NCBI RefSeq assembly: GCF_047675955.1
Contig: NC_132909.1
Coordinates: 45,249,931-45,313,930, forward strand
Direction of reading: 5' to 3'
Length of the DNA stretch: 64,000 bases
Source of the DNA: Chlorocebus sabaeus
Taxonomy: Eukaryota > Chordata > Mammalia > Primates > Cercopithecidae
In this document: in pieces, positions 1 through 11,127 of the stretch
Layout of the letters: every line of letters begins with the position of its first letter
How positions within the stretch are numbered: position 1 is the stretch's first letter
Notes under the pieces: model-generated
What the model was told of the DNA's origin: nothing
What the model saw: only the letters and a program-made list of their open reading frames with translations
Database searches by the model: none
Translations under genes and position numbers: made by a program

Positions 1-354
1 CTTCATTCTAGAATCATCGATGGGTCCCGATTGCCCACCAGACGCTGAAGTTCAAGTCCATGGCCTGGAATTGCCACTCCAGCCTCATTTCCTAGCTGCT
101 TTTTAGCCTCACCCACAAAACAGCAAATAGCAAAGACAAGCAGTGCCTTTCCACCACCACACTTTTGTCCAGGCTATTCCCACCATCAGCTCTCCAGTCT
201 CCATCTCCTTCCACCCATCCACATCCTTCCACTTCTCAAGGATCATTGCCACCTGCTCTAGAAACTTCCCTAAGTCTGCTCAACCCCCCTCCTCACTTCA
301 CTGTTGCTCCCTCCAGCTCGCCAGGAATATATTTTATTTTATTTTTTATTTTTT

Positions 355-646
355 ATTTTTTTTTGAGGCGGAGTTTCGCTCTGTCGCCCAGGCTGGAGTG
401 CAGTGGCCGGATCTCAGCTCACTGCAAGCTCCGCCTCCCGGGTTTACGCCATTCTCCTACCTCGAGACTCCCGAGTAGCTGGGACTACAGGCGCCCGCCA
501 CCTCGCCCGGCTAGATTTTTGTATTTTTTAGTAGAGACAGGGTTTCACCGGGTTAGCCAGGATGGTCTTGATCTCCTGACCTCGTGATCCGCCTGTCTCG
601 GCCTCCCAAAGTGCTGGGATTACAGGCTTGAGCCACCGCGCCCAGC
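355..646 (-). mobile_element. AluY, Old World monkey type
   Basis: Full-length antisense Alu with the variants 'cagtggccggatctc', 'gggtttacgccattctcc', 'gcccgccacctcgcccgg' and 'caggcttgagccaccgcg', which I associate with cercopithecid AluYR copies. It sits in FCHO1 intron 2. Confidence 0.75.
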
Positions 647-672
647 CTATATTTTATTTTTTATTTTATTTT

Positions 673-1377
673 ATTTTTTTAGACAGGGTCTCACTCTGTC
701 ACCCAGGCTGGAGTCCAGTGATATCTTGGCTCATTGCAACCTCCACCTCCCAGGCTAAAGCGATCCTCCCACCTCAGCCTCCCAAGTAGTTGGGACCACA
801 GGTGCACGCCACCATGCCTAGCTAAGTTTTTGTCTTTTTAGGAGAGACAGGGTCTTGCTATGTTGCCCAGGCTCGTCTCAAACTCCTCGGCTCAGGCAAT
901 CCACCATCCCAGCCTCCCAAAGTGTTTGGATTACAGACATGAGCTACCGTGCGCCACCTATATTTTCTCTCTTCTTGTGTTTGGAATTGTACTTTCAAAG
1001 TTCAAGTGTCCAATCGCCTTATACGCACAGGGTCACTTTGGGTTGGTGACCTCGTCTCTCTGGCCTCAGTTTCCTTCCTTGTGTGACAAGTGGGGACAAC
1101 AACAGCACCCAATTCCCAAGGGTCTTGCTGGGCTGAGGCTGGCACAGTGCTGGCCCCAGGAGATCCTCGGGTGAGGCTGCACCAGGCACCACCGCCCAGG
1201 CCAGCATCTGGGTCTGACTCAGAGCCAACTACTGGCCCGTTTCCCAGACCTGGCAAACCCCCAGCGGCGTCTGCCTCCCTTGGACTGGGCTGGCAGTTGA
1301 GGGTCCTAGGAGGGGCTGTCTCAGGTCTGTCTCTCCCACCAGAACTTCAAGACTTCAGACTTGCTTCAGTGCCAGCC

Positions 1378-1410
<33 letters not shown>

Positions 1411-1690
1411 GAGACAGAGTCTCACTCCATCCCCCAGACTGGAGTACAGTAGTACGATCTCACTGCAACTTCCACTTCTCAGGTTCAAGCGATTCTCCTG
1501 CCTTAGCCTCCCAAGTAGCTGGGACTACAGGCTCATGCCACTATGCCCAGCTAAGTTTTGTATTTTTAGTAGAGATGGGGTTTTGCCATGTTGACCAGGC
1601 TGGTCTCCAACTCCTGACCTCAGGTGATCCGCCCCCCTCGGCCTCCCAAAATGCTGGGATGACAGGCATGAGCCACTGCGCCCAGCCAAG
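673..1690 (-). mobile_element. Two older antisense Alus
   Basis: An AluJ-like copy at about 673-955 and an AluS-like copy with a long T tract at 1,383-1,687. About 430 bp of unique DNA lies between them. Confidence 0.8.
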
Positions 1691-2513
1691 AGTGTGGTCT
1701 TTGTAACAGAGCTTATTTATGTCCTTCTCCTGCTCACCCTTCCCCCATGACTCCCTAGTACACTTTATGCTTCAGCCCTGCCCTGGCGCGATGAGACTGG
1801 GGCATCCCTGTCTGGTTTAATCTCCCCTGATGAGAGCCTCCTTTGAGCCATCAGGGCCCCGGCATCACCCAGCAAAGAAACAGGCTTCTGTGGCGGCTTC
1901 AATACCAGCAACTGATAAAAAGAAACCTTGCCAGTGACAGAAGGCTTCCCTGAGTCTGGGGGTGCATGGGGTGCATGGGGTGCATGGGGTGGGAGTGGCG
2001 GTGCAGGAATTTCATCCCTTTTTCGGGAAACGGAGGTTCACGCAGACAAAGCCATTTGCTCCAGGGCTTCCAGCAGAGCCCAGTTCGAATCCTGAACTCA
2101 AAGCTCTTAACCATTCTCTACCAGGATATCTTTGGGTGGGGTGGGGAAGTCGGGGGCGGTTTCTATTTTCTCTTTGCTGATCTGAATTTTCTGCAGCGAG
2201 CCTGCACACCTCACGCAATTAAAAAGGATTTAAAATAAATGTAGGTGCCACTGTCGGGGTTCCAAAATGAGGGTGACTTCTGATCCTCAAATGGTCACCT
2301 CCATTACACAGCAGTACTAACAGGAGCTCAGAGAGGGGTAGCCCCTTGCTGGGGTCACACAGCCTTTCAGGGGCAAATCGAGGAGTCTGACCTTTGGAGA
2401 GAGGGCGGAGGTCACACCCCTGCAGGTGGCAAGGGAGTGCGGCCCCTTTAAGAAAGCAAGTGCCAGTAAGAGGAGCCCCAGCTGGGGAGGGAGCAAGGGC
2501 AGGAGTGGGGCTT

Positions 2514-2543
2514 GTTGCCAGGGGCAACCAGTCACCTAGCAAC
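2514..2543. promoter_or_regulatory. Tandem RFX X-box-like motifs
   Basis: Two matches to the RFX consensus GTNRCC(N0-3)RGYAAC lie 2 bp apart: 2,514-2,528 (GTTGCC-AGG-GGCAAC) and 2,531-2,543 (GTCACC-T-AGCAAC). Both half-sites match fully in each. They sit in an Alu-free patch of FCHO1 intron 2, about 1 kb downstream of the first coding exon in transcript sense. Binding is inferred from the motif only. Confidence 0.5.
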
Positions 2544-3469
2544 AGGCTTCCTCTCTGCCAGCTCAGGGCTTGCAACTGGGGAAGGGGCTTTCTGACCTGG
2601 TCCTTCCCTGACTCCTGGTCCCTCCCCTGTTTACCCATCCTCTGTGGCACCCCATTAGCCTGGCTCTGCAGGAGGAGTCCCTGTTCCCCGAACTTGCCAC
2701 TCAATGTCACACCTCTGGTCTTTTGCCCAGGCTGTCCCACAGCAAACACGATTCTGTGTCCTGGTTCCCACTGTAGGACCCCCAAGGCTGGGTTCAGACC
2801 TGGTCTTGCAGGGCTGAAGGTGTCTAAGCTGGCTCTGAAGGTGCCTAAGTTGGCTCTGGGTCCCCCAGACTGGGGACTCCTCCCTTGGGGCTGGGGCTAG
2901 GATGGATTCTCTCAGAGGCCCCAGCATCTCCTAGGGCTGGCTGGGGATGAGGTCACGGAGGCAGGGAGAGAGAAAATGAATGAATGAAAACAAATCTGTC
3001 TCACTCAGCATCCCTTGGGCTACAGTAGGTGATCTCCAGCCTGAACAGTGGAGGGGTGCACAGGCCATGAGAGGCCAGGTCAGGAAAACCCCCCAATTCT
3101 CCAGGGTGGGAAGGGGGTGGAAATTCCCTGGCTGGAATGACCCTGGGTCCTGGAAGTTCAGTTTGGCCCTGGGTTTGAGCACTGACTCTGCACTTATTCA
3201 TGGGGCAACTTCAGGTTGCCTAGACGTTCCCACTCTGGGCCTTGGTCTCCCTATGACACAAGCTATGACTTGCCCAAGGTCGTAAGGCCTGTGAGGTCTG
3301 GAATGGGTGTGAATTCAAACCCAGCCTGACTCTTCCCACTTTAACTTCCATCCCTTGCAGACCGTCTACCTGTCCAACACTCTACCCACAACTCACCCGG
3401 TCCCCCCATCTCCATAAAAGTCCCTGCAGCCCTGCCAGCATCCCCCGCCAAAATAAGAGTCGGTCTTAC

Positions 3470-3496
3470 CCAAAAATGCTCCCCAAAATACGACAT
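3470..3496 (-). CDS. FCHO1: FCHO1 first coding segment (residues 1-9)
   Basis: The minus strand reads ATG at 3,496-3,494 and encodes MSYFGEHFW. This is the N-terminus of FCHO1 as I remember it (MSYFGEHFWGEKNHGF...), and FCHO2 has a related start. The segment ends TGG|gtaaga, a consensus donor in phase 0, so the next exon should begin with the codon for Gly10. That exon is not in the window; the gene continues past position 1. FCHO1 is an F-BAR plus mu-homology-domain protein that binds PI(4,5)P2 membrane, Eps15/intersectin and AP-2 at nascent clathrin-coated pits; loss of human FCHO1 causes a T-cell immunodeficiency. The nine residues open the first F-BAR helix region. Kozak context is moderate (A at -3, T at +4). 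The identification rests on nine exact residues plus synteny with MAP1S. Confidence 0.88.
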
Positions 3497-3543
3497 CCTG
3501 ATGGTCTCTGTGGAGACCCCTGCAGGCCCCGTCCAGTGCCTGT
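3470..3543 (-). other. FCHO1: FCHO1 exon 2 (47 nt 5'UTR plus 27 nt coding)
   Basis: A strong acceptor precedes the coding segment on the minus strand: a pyrimidine tract reading ttgcctctctcttcag ends just above 3,543. The exon then runs 74 nt to the donor at 3,470/3,469. No ATG lies in the 47 nt upstream of the start codon. Exon numbering assumes exon 1 at 10.5 kb splices directly to it. Confidence 0.75.
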
Positions 3544-4668
3544 CTGAAGAGAGAGGCAAGTTTGAGCTACAGAGTCATTGCCAGTGTGGGCTTGATGGGG
3601 GGAAAGTCCCTCCCTGTAGAGGAAGGAGAGAAAGGACGAAGGAGGAACTGAAAGCTCCAATGCTAAGAGCATGCCAGGACCCCTGAGATAATTCAGCCCC
3701 AGTGCTGGTCCCAAGTAGCTCCAGCAGAGGGGGTCAGAACAAGACACAGATGTTCCCAATTCCACAGAGTCAGGACTAGACTAGGTGGAGGGACGAGAGC
3801 TGAGGGAGTCTATATTGGAGGAGGGGGCATGGAATGTGGGGTTTTTAGGTACGTGTAAGAGTTCATAGCAGTGGGTAGGAGCAGTGCTGGATGACCCCTA
3901 ACCTTGGCAGGAAAACTCTGATCCACTTCACAGATGGGAAAACTGAGCCCTCCCCACCCCCAGAGGGGAAGCCACTTGCCAAGATCACACAGCTAGGAAG
4001 GGACAGTAGATTTGCACTCTGGACTGGCTGAGCCCAGACCTGAGCTCTCGACTCCACTCCAGGTGGCTCCTGCAAGAGAAATAGATGCAGGAGCTATGAT
4101 CAGCCACATAGGGCTTGGGGTCCCTGAAGTGTCCCTGAGGGTCCCTTGGGGTCTTCTGAATTCCTCTAGGACAGTCCCCACCTTATGCACCCTCCTGGGA
4201 GTCAGAGCTCACTCCTCACTGTGACGACCCAGCTGGCACTGCTGCCCCCATGAGTCCCAACCCTGCCCTCGAAAGCCAGCGTTCACCTGGTGTCTGAGTC
4301 ACTGTCCAGCTCCGTGCCTCAGTTTCCCCATCTGCAAAATAAGAAGGAATGCTTAGAAGGGATCTTGCTGGGGAAACCCAGGTGTTTCTGCATAAAAGGC
4401 TGGGTCAGGCCGCCCGGCAGGGGACGGACAGGCAGTGTCCTTGGCATGTTCTAGAGGCCAGGCTTGTCACTGGAGCCTGCAGGCCTCATCCATAATTCAT
4501 GACCCCACAGGCAGCTCGGTAGCAGCTGGGAGCCTGGGAGGCACAGCGGCAGGAGTGACAGGGACCCACAACCACAGGATGGGGAAGCTCCCGGGGCCTT
4601 CCCAGGAAAGGACTGAGCAAGACCTTGGGCAAGGCTGCCCCTCTCTGCGCCTCAGTTTACCTAATCTT

Positions 4669-5050
4669 GAAAGTTAGTTTAGGCTAGGAGTGGTGGCTCA
4701 CACCTGTAATCCCAGCACTTTGGGGGACTGAGGCAGGTGGATCACTGAGGTCAGGAGTTCGAGACCAGCCTGGCCAAAGTGGTGAAACCCTGTCTCTACT
4801 AAAAATACAAAAATTAGCCGGGTGTGGTGGTGGGCACCTGTAAACCCAGCTACTCGAGAGGCTGAGAAGAGAATCGCTTGAACCTGGGAGGCAGAGGTTG
4901 CAGTGAGCTGAGATGGCGCCACTGCACTCCAGCCTGGGCGACAGAGTAAGACCCTATCTCAAAAAAAAAAAAAGAAAAGTAAAGAAAAGAAAAGAAAGAG
5001 AGAAAGAAGAGAAGAGAGGAGAGGAGAGGAGAAGAGAAGAAAGTTAGTTT
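4669..5050 (+). mobile_element. Alu with perfect 12-bp target-site duplication
   Basis: Alu body about 4,681-4,965, then an A-rich and GA-rich tail to 5,038. GAAAGTTAGTTT flanks it at 4,669-4,680 and 5,039-5,050, marking a clean L1-driven insertion. Confidence 0.9.
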
Positions 5051-5614
5051 AATTGGACCCATTATCACTGAGCCTCCAATCCCGGGACTTCTGTGAGTCA
5101 ACCAAGAGCTCCCATTTGCTCACCCAGACTAGGACAATGTCAGGGTCCCTGAGTTGATTCAGCCCTGGGCCTGGCCCTGCAGGAGTCCCCAGTCTAGAGA
5201 GACAGAGCTGGACACAGATACCCCCGTCCTGCATGGTCAGGGCTGGGCCAGATGGAGGGACAAGGTCCAAAAGAGCCTAGACTAAAGGAGGACTCATGGG
5301 AATTGGGGTTTTAAAACATGAATAGGAGTTCACTGGGCAAGGAATTATTTGTTTCAACAAACATTCCCAACCCTGCACTGCTTAATGATAGGGGCCCTGA
5401 AAACCTTCAGTCCCCTCCGCAGCCCCTTAGGAAACCTAGTTTGGTGGCGGGGGTAGGGTGGTGACCATGCTACACTGACATCCCTAGGGGAAAAGCCCTA
5501 AATTTCCATATCATTTCTTAGCTTCTGTCCATGACCAGGGCCCTAAGCATCTCCAAATCTCTTAGCGCTCTGTTGACTGGCGTGGGAACCACTAGCCCCA
5601 TGTGGTGACTTAAT

Positions 5615-6440
5615 TTTTCTTTTTTTTTTTTTTCGGAGACAGGGTCACGCACTGTTGCCCAGGCTGGAGTGCAGTGGTGCGATCATAGCTCACTGCAGCC
5701 TCGACCTCCCAGGTTCAAGGGAGTCCTGAATAGCAGCCTCCGGAGTAGCTGAGACTACAGGCTCACACCTGAATTTTTGTATTTTTTTTTTTTTTTAATT
5801 TTTTAAGTTTTTTTGGAGACAGGGTCTTGCTCTGTCACCCAGGCTGGAGTGTACGGTGGCACGATCACAGCTCACTGCAGCCTTGACTTCCCAGGTTCAA
5901 GTGATCCTCCCGTTTCAGCCACCTGAGTAGCTGGGACTACATCCCCAACTAATTTAAATTTTTTTTTTTTTTTTTTTTTGTAGAGACTAGGTCTCACTAG
6001 TGTTGCCCAGGCTAGTCTCAAACTCCTGAGCTCACGCCATCCTCCTGCCTGGAACTCCCAAAGTGCTGGGATCGCAGCCATGAGCCACCACCGCAGCCTT
6101 CATTTTTGTATTAATGTTAAACCAAGGAAAATTAAATACAATTGGCTGGGCGCAGTGGCTCACGCCTGTAATCCCAGCACTTTGGGAGGCTGAGGTGGGT
6201 GGATCACTTGAGGTCAGGAGTTCGAGACCAGCCTGGCCAACATGGCAAAACCCCATCTCTACCAAAAAAATATAAAAATCAGCAGGGCGTGGTGGCACAC
6301 ACCTGTAGTCCCAGCTACTTGGGAGGCTGAGGCACGAGAATCGCTTGAACCTGGGAGGTGGAGGTTGCAGTGAGCCGAGATCGCACCACTGCACTCCAGC
6401 CTGGGTGAAAGAGTGAGACTTTGTCTTAAAAATAATTAAT
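5615..6440. mobile_element. Three Alus in FCHO1 intron 1
   Basis: A partial antisense Alu (5,615-5,780) is cut at its linker by a second antisense AluJ-like copy (5,785-6,098). A sense Alu follows (6,142-6,440) with an (ATTA)n tail. Confidence 0.75.
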
Positions 6441-7115
6441 TAATTAATTAAACAAATAAAATGATATACCCAACTCCTCAGCTGTGCCAGCCTCTCTTTC
6501 AAGGCTCAGTCGCTACATGGGGCTGGTGGCTGCTGTAATGGATGACACAGATGAAAAGCCCTGCCACCAACATTGTTCTAGAAGATCCCAGGAACCAAGG
6601 AGCCCAAGTTCCCCAGAAACCAAGAATCTCACTACTGTTTTTACAGTTTCAATTAGATTGCCTCACCCCACCTCTGGCAAACAGATACACACAGAGCACC
6701 CGTATGTGTGCGACCCTGTACCTAACTCTTCGCACACCTCTGCTCATCCAAGCTTCATGTCGTGCCCTCAGATGCAACTACAACTTTATGAGGGAAACTG
6801 AGGCACAGAGCGAGTCATTGGTCCCGGCTGACTGTGATTTTGCCCCTGGTCTGTCTGCCAGTGACCTCCTGTTTGAAACCATCACGCGTGGCTCTCTGGG
6901 TTTCCAAGTCCCCCCAACCCAAACCACCACTCACAGCTGGAACGGAGGATGGGGGGCAGGGCAACGGGTGGCCCCATCAGGCTTTGGCCAGCCCAGGAAG
7001 TGACACCTGCTACTTCTCCTGAAACCCAGGTTCCGGGCAGAGGGGGCCTCCCCTCTGTTCCTGAGGGGGGCTAAGGAGAGATGATGGGTATCTACTGACC
7101 AGGGCTCATACTCAC

Positions 7116-7330
7116 CGGACAGGGTAGCGAGTGGGATGGGGCCCCCGTCTGATGGGGCAGGCGCCAGGAGACAGCCACGAGGCCACTTCCGTCAGCACCA
7201 AGTTGGAGGCTTGTGTGCATGGGGGGGACAGGAAGCTCACCCCGCCCCGCCTACCATCCAACCGCCACCTTACCTCCCCCGCCCAATCAGCACCCGTGGG
7301 ACCTCCCTGGAACCACATAGGCCATGGGTG
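7116..7330 (-). other. Candidate alternative FCHO1 exon/promoter in intron 1
   Basis: On the minus strand a GC-rich stretch ends CCG|gtgagtatg, a consensus donor with the exon end at 7,116. Upstream of it is an Alu-free segment with a CCAAT box and a GC box (plus strand: cccgcccaatcagc, near 7,278-7,291). This is the layout of an alternative first exon, and FCHO1 is known to have several 5' ends. No homology was recognised; the call rests on the donor and base composition only. Confidence 0.3.
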
Positions 7331-7551
7331 AGTAAACAAGAGGCACCTGAACCTGGAGCCCCCTCAGCCTGAACCTGGAGCTGTTCTTACCGAACAAATA
7401 TTAATCATGACAACAATTGGGAAATAAGTGAGCACCAACCCTGGCCCAGGCATTCAACATCTTGCCATCCAGAGGTAGGCTGATACCCGCTTCACAGAGG
7501 GGGCAAACTGAGGCTCAGAGAGGGAAATGCACTCAGAAAGGGGAAGACATG

Positions 7552-7880
7552 GCCAGGCGCGGTGGCTCACGCCTGTAATTCCAGCACTTTGGGAGGCCGA
7601 GGCGGGGAGATCATGAGGTCAAGAGATCGAGACTATCCTGGCCAACACAGTGAAACCCCGTCTCTGCTAAAAATACAAAAATTAGCTGGGCGTGGTGGCA
7701 CGTGCCTGTAGTCCCAGCTACTCGGGGGAGAGAGAGCAAGAGAGCGAGAGAGAGAGAGAGAGGCGGGAGAATCGCTTGAACCCGGGAGATGGAGGTTGCA
7801 GTGAGCTGCGATCGAGCCACTGCACTCTAGCCTGGGCGACAGAGAGAGAGAATCTGTCTCGAAAACAAAACAAAACTATA
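7552..7880 (+). mobile_element. Alu with internal GA microsatellite
   Basis: A sense Alu whose 'ggaggctgaggc' segment is replaced by a (GA)n-rich run at about 7,725-7,762. The rest reads as a normal Alu with tail. Confidence 0.85.
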
Positions 7881-10069
7881 TTTGCCAATTACATTGGCAT
7901 AAACATAAATATATTAATATTATACACAAAAATGTTTCCTTCAACCCAAAAGTTCATTTTTTTTCCCTTCGGATTTTAAAAGAAGTGAAAACATCAACCT
8001 ACGGACCTCTAAAAGCACTGTGAGCCTGAGACATCGGGCTTGTTGGGTCTGATGGAGAAGTCAGCCCTGCTAGAACCCAAGTCTCCCAGCCTGTACAGCG
8101 CCAGCACAAAGCCCAGAGATGGCCAGAGACTTGCCCAAGGTCACACAGCACATTGCCAGCTGACTCAGAGGCTCCCATCCTGCCTTCCCCGCACCAAGTC
8201 TTGCAAACCTGGGGCTGAGACATGTGAGCAGCCTCAGAACAGTTAAAACAAAGCAGGAACCACATCAGCAACAAAGGCAAGACCCGAGCTCCCATTCTGG
8301 AAATTGAGTGGTGCCTGGCTGGGTGTCCAGAGCCACTGACGTCTTGCCTGGTGACCTTGGGCCACTCCTGACCTTCCAGGATCTGGCTTCCAGGATCCTG
8401 GGAAGCAGGATCTGCCATTTCCCTCTCTCTCTCGGACCCCAGTGAACATACAGTAGGGCCAGTAGCAGCGGTTTCCTCATCCTTCCCACGGACCGGTCAC
8501 TTGGTTCAGGCAGGTACCATGCTGTTTCCATGACCCACTATGTCATGTCTCCCCTCTTGGTTTAGCCACCTGGGCTGCGATCACTTATACAATCTGGCTT
8601 GATCCTCGCCACTGCACCTCAAGGCAGGGTTTTCTCTCGACCAGCACCACGATGGGGAAACTGAGGCACGTGCCCCAGGTCACACAGTGACTCAGGCCAC
8701 CAAGTGGGAATCTGATCCAGGGATTCTCAGGAATTTTCTGTTCTCCCCATGGGTCTCCTCCCTCTTCCTCACTTCATTTGGCAAACATCTATCGAATGCC
8801 TACTGTATGCCTAACTTTCCCAGGTGCTAGAGTCTCCTCAGGCAATGCCCTTGGTAGACTCCCCCTTCCCCTCCCTCCTCCTAGTCAGCGGTGACCCGAT
8901 TTAAAGAGCACTAATGCTGTCATTAATATCATATGATTATGTCTGTATTTACAGAGCTTCCTCCTCCCACAGACTCCTCTCATCCTCCCAGAGGAATTCA
9001 GCCCATTTCACAGAAGGACAAACCAAGGGACCAAGTGAAAACACACACAGGTAGAGGCAAATTCGAACCTGGGGGTGTCAGGCTCCCAGCCCTGTGCCCA
9101 CCACTGGGAGGGCGCTCCAAGGGACAGGGGATGAGCTGGCCTGGCAACTCCCACCTCCTCCTGCCCAGGACCTCGCCCGAGAACAGGTTCGCCCCTGGTG
9201 TGGGTGATGGTATGTGGGTCAGGGTGTGCCCTAGGTGGCCCCACTGGTGAGACCAGGGTGGTGATGCCCTGTCCCAACGATTGCAGCTTGGTCCTATGTT
9301 TTACTCCCTGCCCCCATGCCCCCAGCCCCAATATCAGAGTGTCATCATCAACCCATTTTGCAGTGCAGTAAACTGAGGCTCAGAGGATAGCAAGGCACTG
9401 TGGGAGGGTCTCCAAACCCAATACTCTCTTGACCCCAAACCACCCACATGTTAAGCAAAAGAGTGAATCACCATCAGACAAAATGTGGGCTGGGTGAGTT
9501 CAGAATCTGTAAAATGCAGGGTCCGAAGCTCCCAACCTCAATTTTCAAAAGAGGAAACCGAGGTTTGGAAAGGCGCTGTCACCTGCCCAAGGTCACCAGT
9601 GAAGCAGGTCCATTCGACTCTGCCTCCTGGTCCCCATTGCGGCTGGGGCAGGTGACTCGGGGGATCCAAGGCAGATGGAGGGGCCCCCCACCACCCAAAC
9701 CTCCTCCGCACCCCACTCACAGTCAGCCTCTGGCAAGATCCTAATTTACCTCGATTTATTTTAATCCCCAGGAACAGATGCTAGCTGTACACCCCGCCCC
9801 TCAGTAAGAGAGGGACCCCCCCCCAAGTCCAGGCTCCAGGCCCTTCAAGGCCTGGCCTGGATAAACCGTCCAGGCAGGGGACCCCACACTGATTTCCTCC
9901 CCAAAATTCCAACCTTGGGGTCCGCACAGAAGATGCCAGTGAAACGCCCCCCACCCCATCCTTGAGGTGGGGGAATGGGATGGGGCAGATTAGAGGAGGG
10001 GCCAGGTGACCCTCCAGCTCCTCCAGCCATCAGGCCTGGAGAGGGGTTCACAGTGGAGGAAAAGGGAAG

Positions 10070-10830
10070 CGGGTACCTCATCCTCCGTCCCCGGTGGTCT
10101 GCAGGCCGGAGCTGGGAAGAGGGAATTTGCGGGTGGTCCCCATCTCGGCCACCGCCCAAGGTTCCAGGCTGGAAGGGGAGCGGCGCCCCCATCTTTGCAG
10201 CCCCAGAACCCAGACCTAGGCTTAGAATAAAAGGATTTGGGGAGGGGTCTCGCGTCGTCACCGCCCCCGTGCACGCTCGGTTCTAGGCCAGGAGACGGTG
10301 GATTTGGGGAGCGGTCCCCGTTTCCGCCTGCGGACCCCCGATTACCAGTTGGGGAAGAAGCCGGGGCGCCCACCGCTTAGCCCCCAACCCCTGCTCTCCA
10401 TCCCTCGCGTCCCGCCGCGCCTTTGCCCTCCGGCGCCAGGGCACGGTGCGCGTGGGAGGCTGCGCGGGCCAGGGTGTCCCAGGGGGTTCCGGGGGGCAAC
10501 ACTCACCTCCTGAGCTCCGGCCGAGCCCCGCGCTCGCCGCCACCTGCGGCTCGGTCGCTGACACCCGAGCCCGCCCCGCCCCTCCCTCCGCGGCTGCGGC
10601 GCGGCTGCCGACTGGCTCCGCCCCCGGGGCGTGGCCTACAAAGTCCCCACCCCCGCGACGGCGCCAGGAGGCAGGGCGGGCTCTGACCCCGCGCGGTCCC
10701 CCATTGGGCCATTTAGGCGGCCGTCTCCGCCAGCCCAGCGCGCTGATTGGTCCAGCCGAAGACCAGGCTCTTTTTAATAGTCCCCCCCTTTACGCCACCC
10801 GCAGTCTATTTGCATAATTTAAAGAGACAG
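10070..10830 (-). promoter_or_regulatory. FCHO1: FCHO1 CpG-island promoter
   Basis: This is a dense CpG and GC-box region around exon 1, free of Alus. Upstream of the exon (higher coordinates) lie two inverted CCAAT boxes: ATTGG at 10,703-10,707 and at 10,746-10,750, 43 bp apart, a spacing typical of NF-Y promoters. Further up, 10,808-10,815 is a perfect octamer ATTTGCAT (POU2F1/POU2F2). No TATA box is placed correctly for exon 1. The octamer fits the known lymphoid role of FCHO1, but that link is inference. Confidence 0.65.
10507..10640 (-). other. FCHO1: FCHO1 noncoding exon 1 (5' end approximate)
   Basis: On the minus strand a GC-rich segment ends CTCAGGAG|gtgagtg, a perfect donor, with the exon end at 10,507. 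There is no ATG in the segment (no CAT on the plus strand between 10,507 and about 10,700), consistent with a purely untranslated leader. The upper boundary is only an estimate because there is no TATA box. Assignment to FCHO1 follows from the coding exon 7 kb downstream on the same strand. 5' RACE or CAGE data would fix the start. Confidence 0.65.
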
Positions 10831-11127
10831 GCGCCACTCTTTCCCCCTGAGATTCAGTGGTAAAGGGTAAGGAGCGACCAACGTTTATTGAGCGCCCAGG
10901 CAGGGCTCATTTGATGACCCCCGCCCCACAAGCCTGTAACCGGAACGTTATTGGTCTTTATTTTACAAGTGGAAAATCTGAGGCTCAGAGAGGGCAAGGT
11001 CTTGTTTGGAGGCCACACAGCAAGTCTGCAGCCGGCCTAGGGCAGCCCCGGGATCCGGCCCCTTGCACAGGAGGTCATCCTCTCATAGGACATATGGCAG
11101 TTCTGTTTTGGAAGTCGAACTCGATTG

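Larger units (their letters stand above)
1..3469 (-). other. FCHO1: FCHO1 intron 2 (partial)
   Basis: This intronic DNA is cut by the window edge. It holds three antisense Alus (about 355-646, 673-955 and 1,383-1,687), a short (GGGTGCAT)n run at about 1,960-1,990, a MIR-like remnant near 2,300-2,400 and another near 3,265-3,360, and an Alu-free GC-rich patch at 2,390-2,900 carrying two RFX-type X-boxes. No further FCHO1 coding exon was found; the residues after Trp9 (GEKNHGF) are not encoded here. Confidence 0.7.
3544..10506 (-). other. FCHO1: FCHO1 intron 1
   Basis: About 7 kb between noncoding exon 1 and the first coding exon. Contents: Alus at 4,681-4,985, 5,615-6,098, 6,142-6,440 and 7,552-7,880; many MIR remnants recognised by their 'aaactgaggcycagaga...gtcacacagc' core (near 3,890-4,060, 4,290-4,350, 7,430-7,540, 8,600-8,710, 8,935-9,090, 9,330-9,430 and 9,530-9,610); and Alu-free GC-rich DNA from 8.0 kb up to the promoter. 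Confidence 0.65.

Noticed and set aside
2219..2785. A 188-codon minus-strand frame in FCHO1 intron 2
   Set aside because: No match to the FCHO1 F-BAR sequence and no fitting splice sites.
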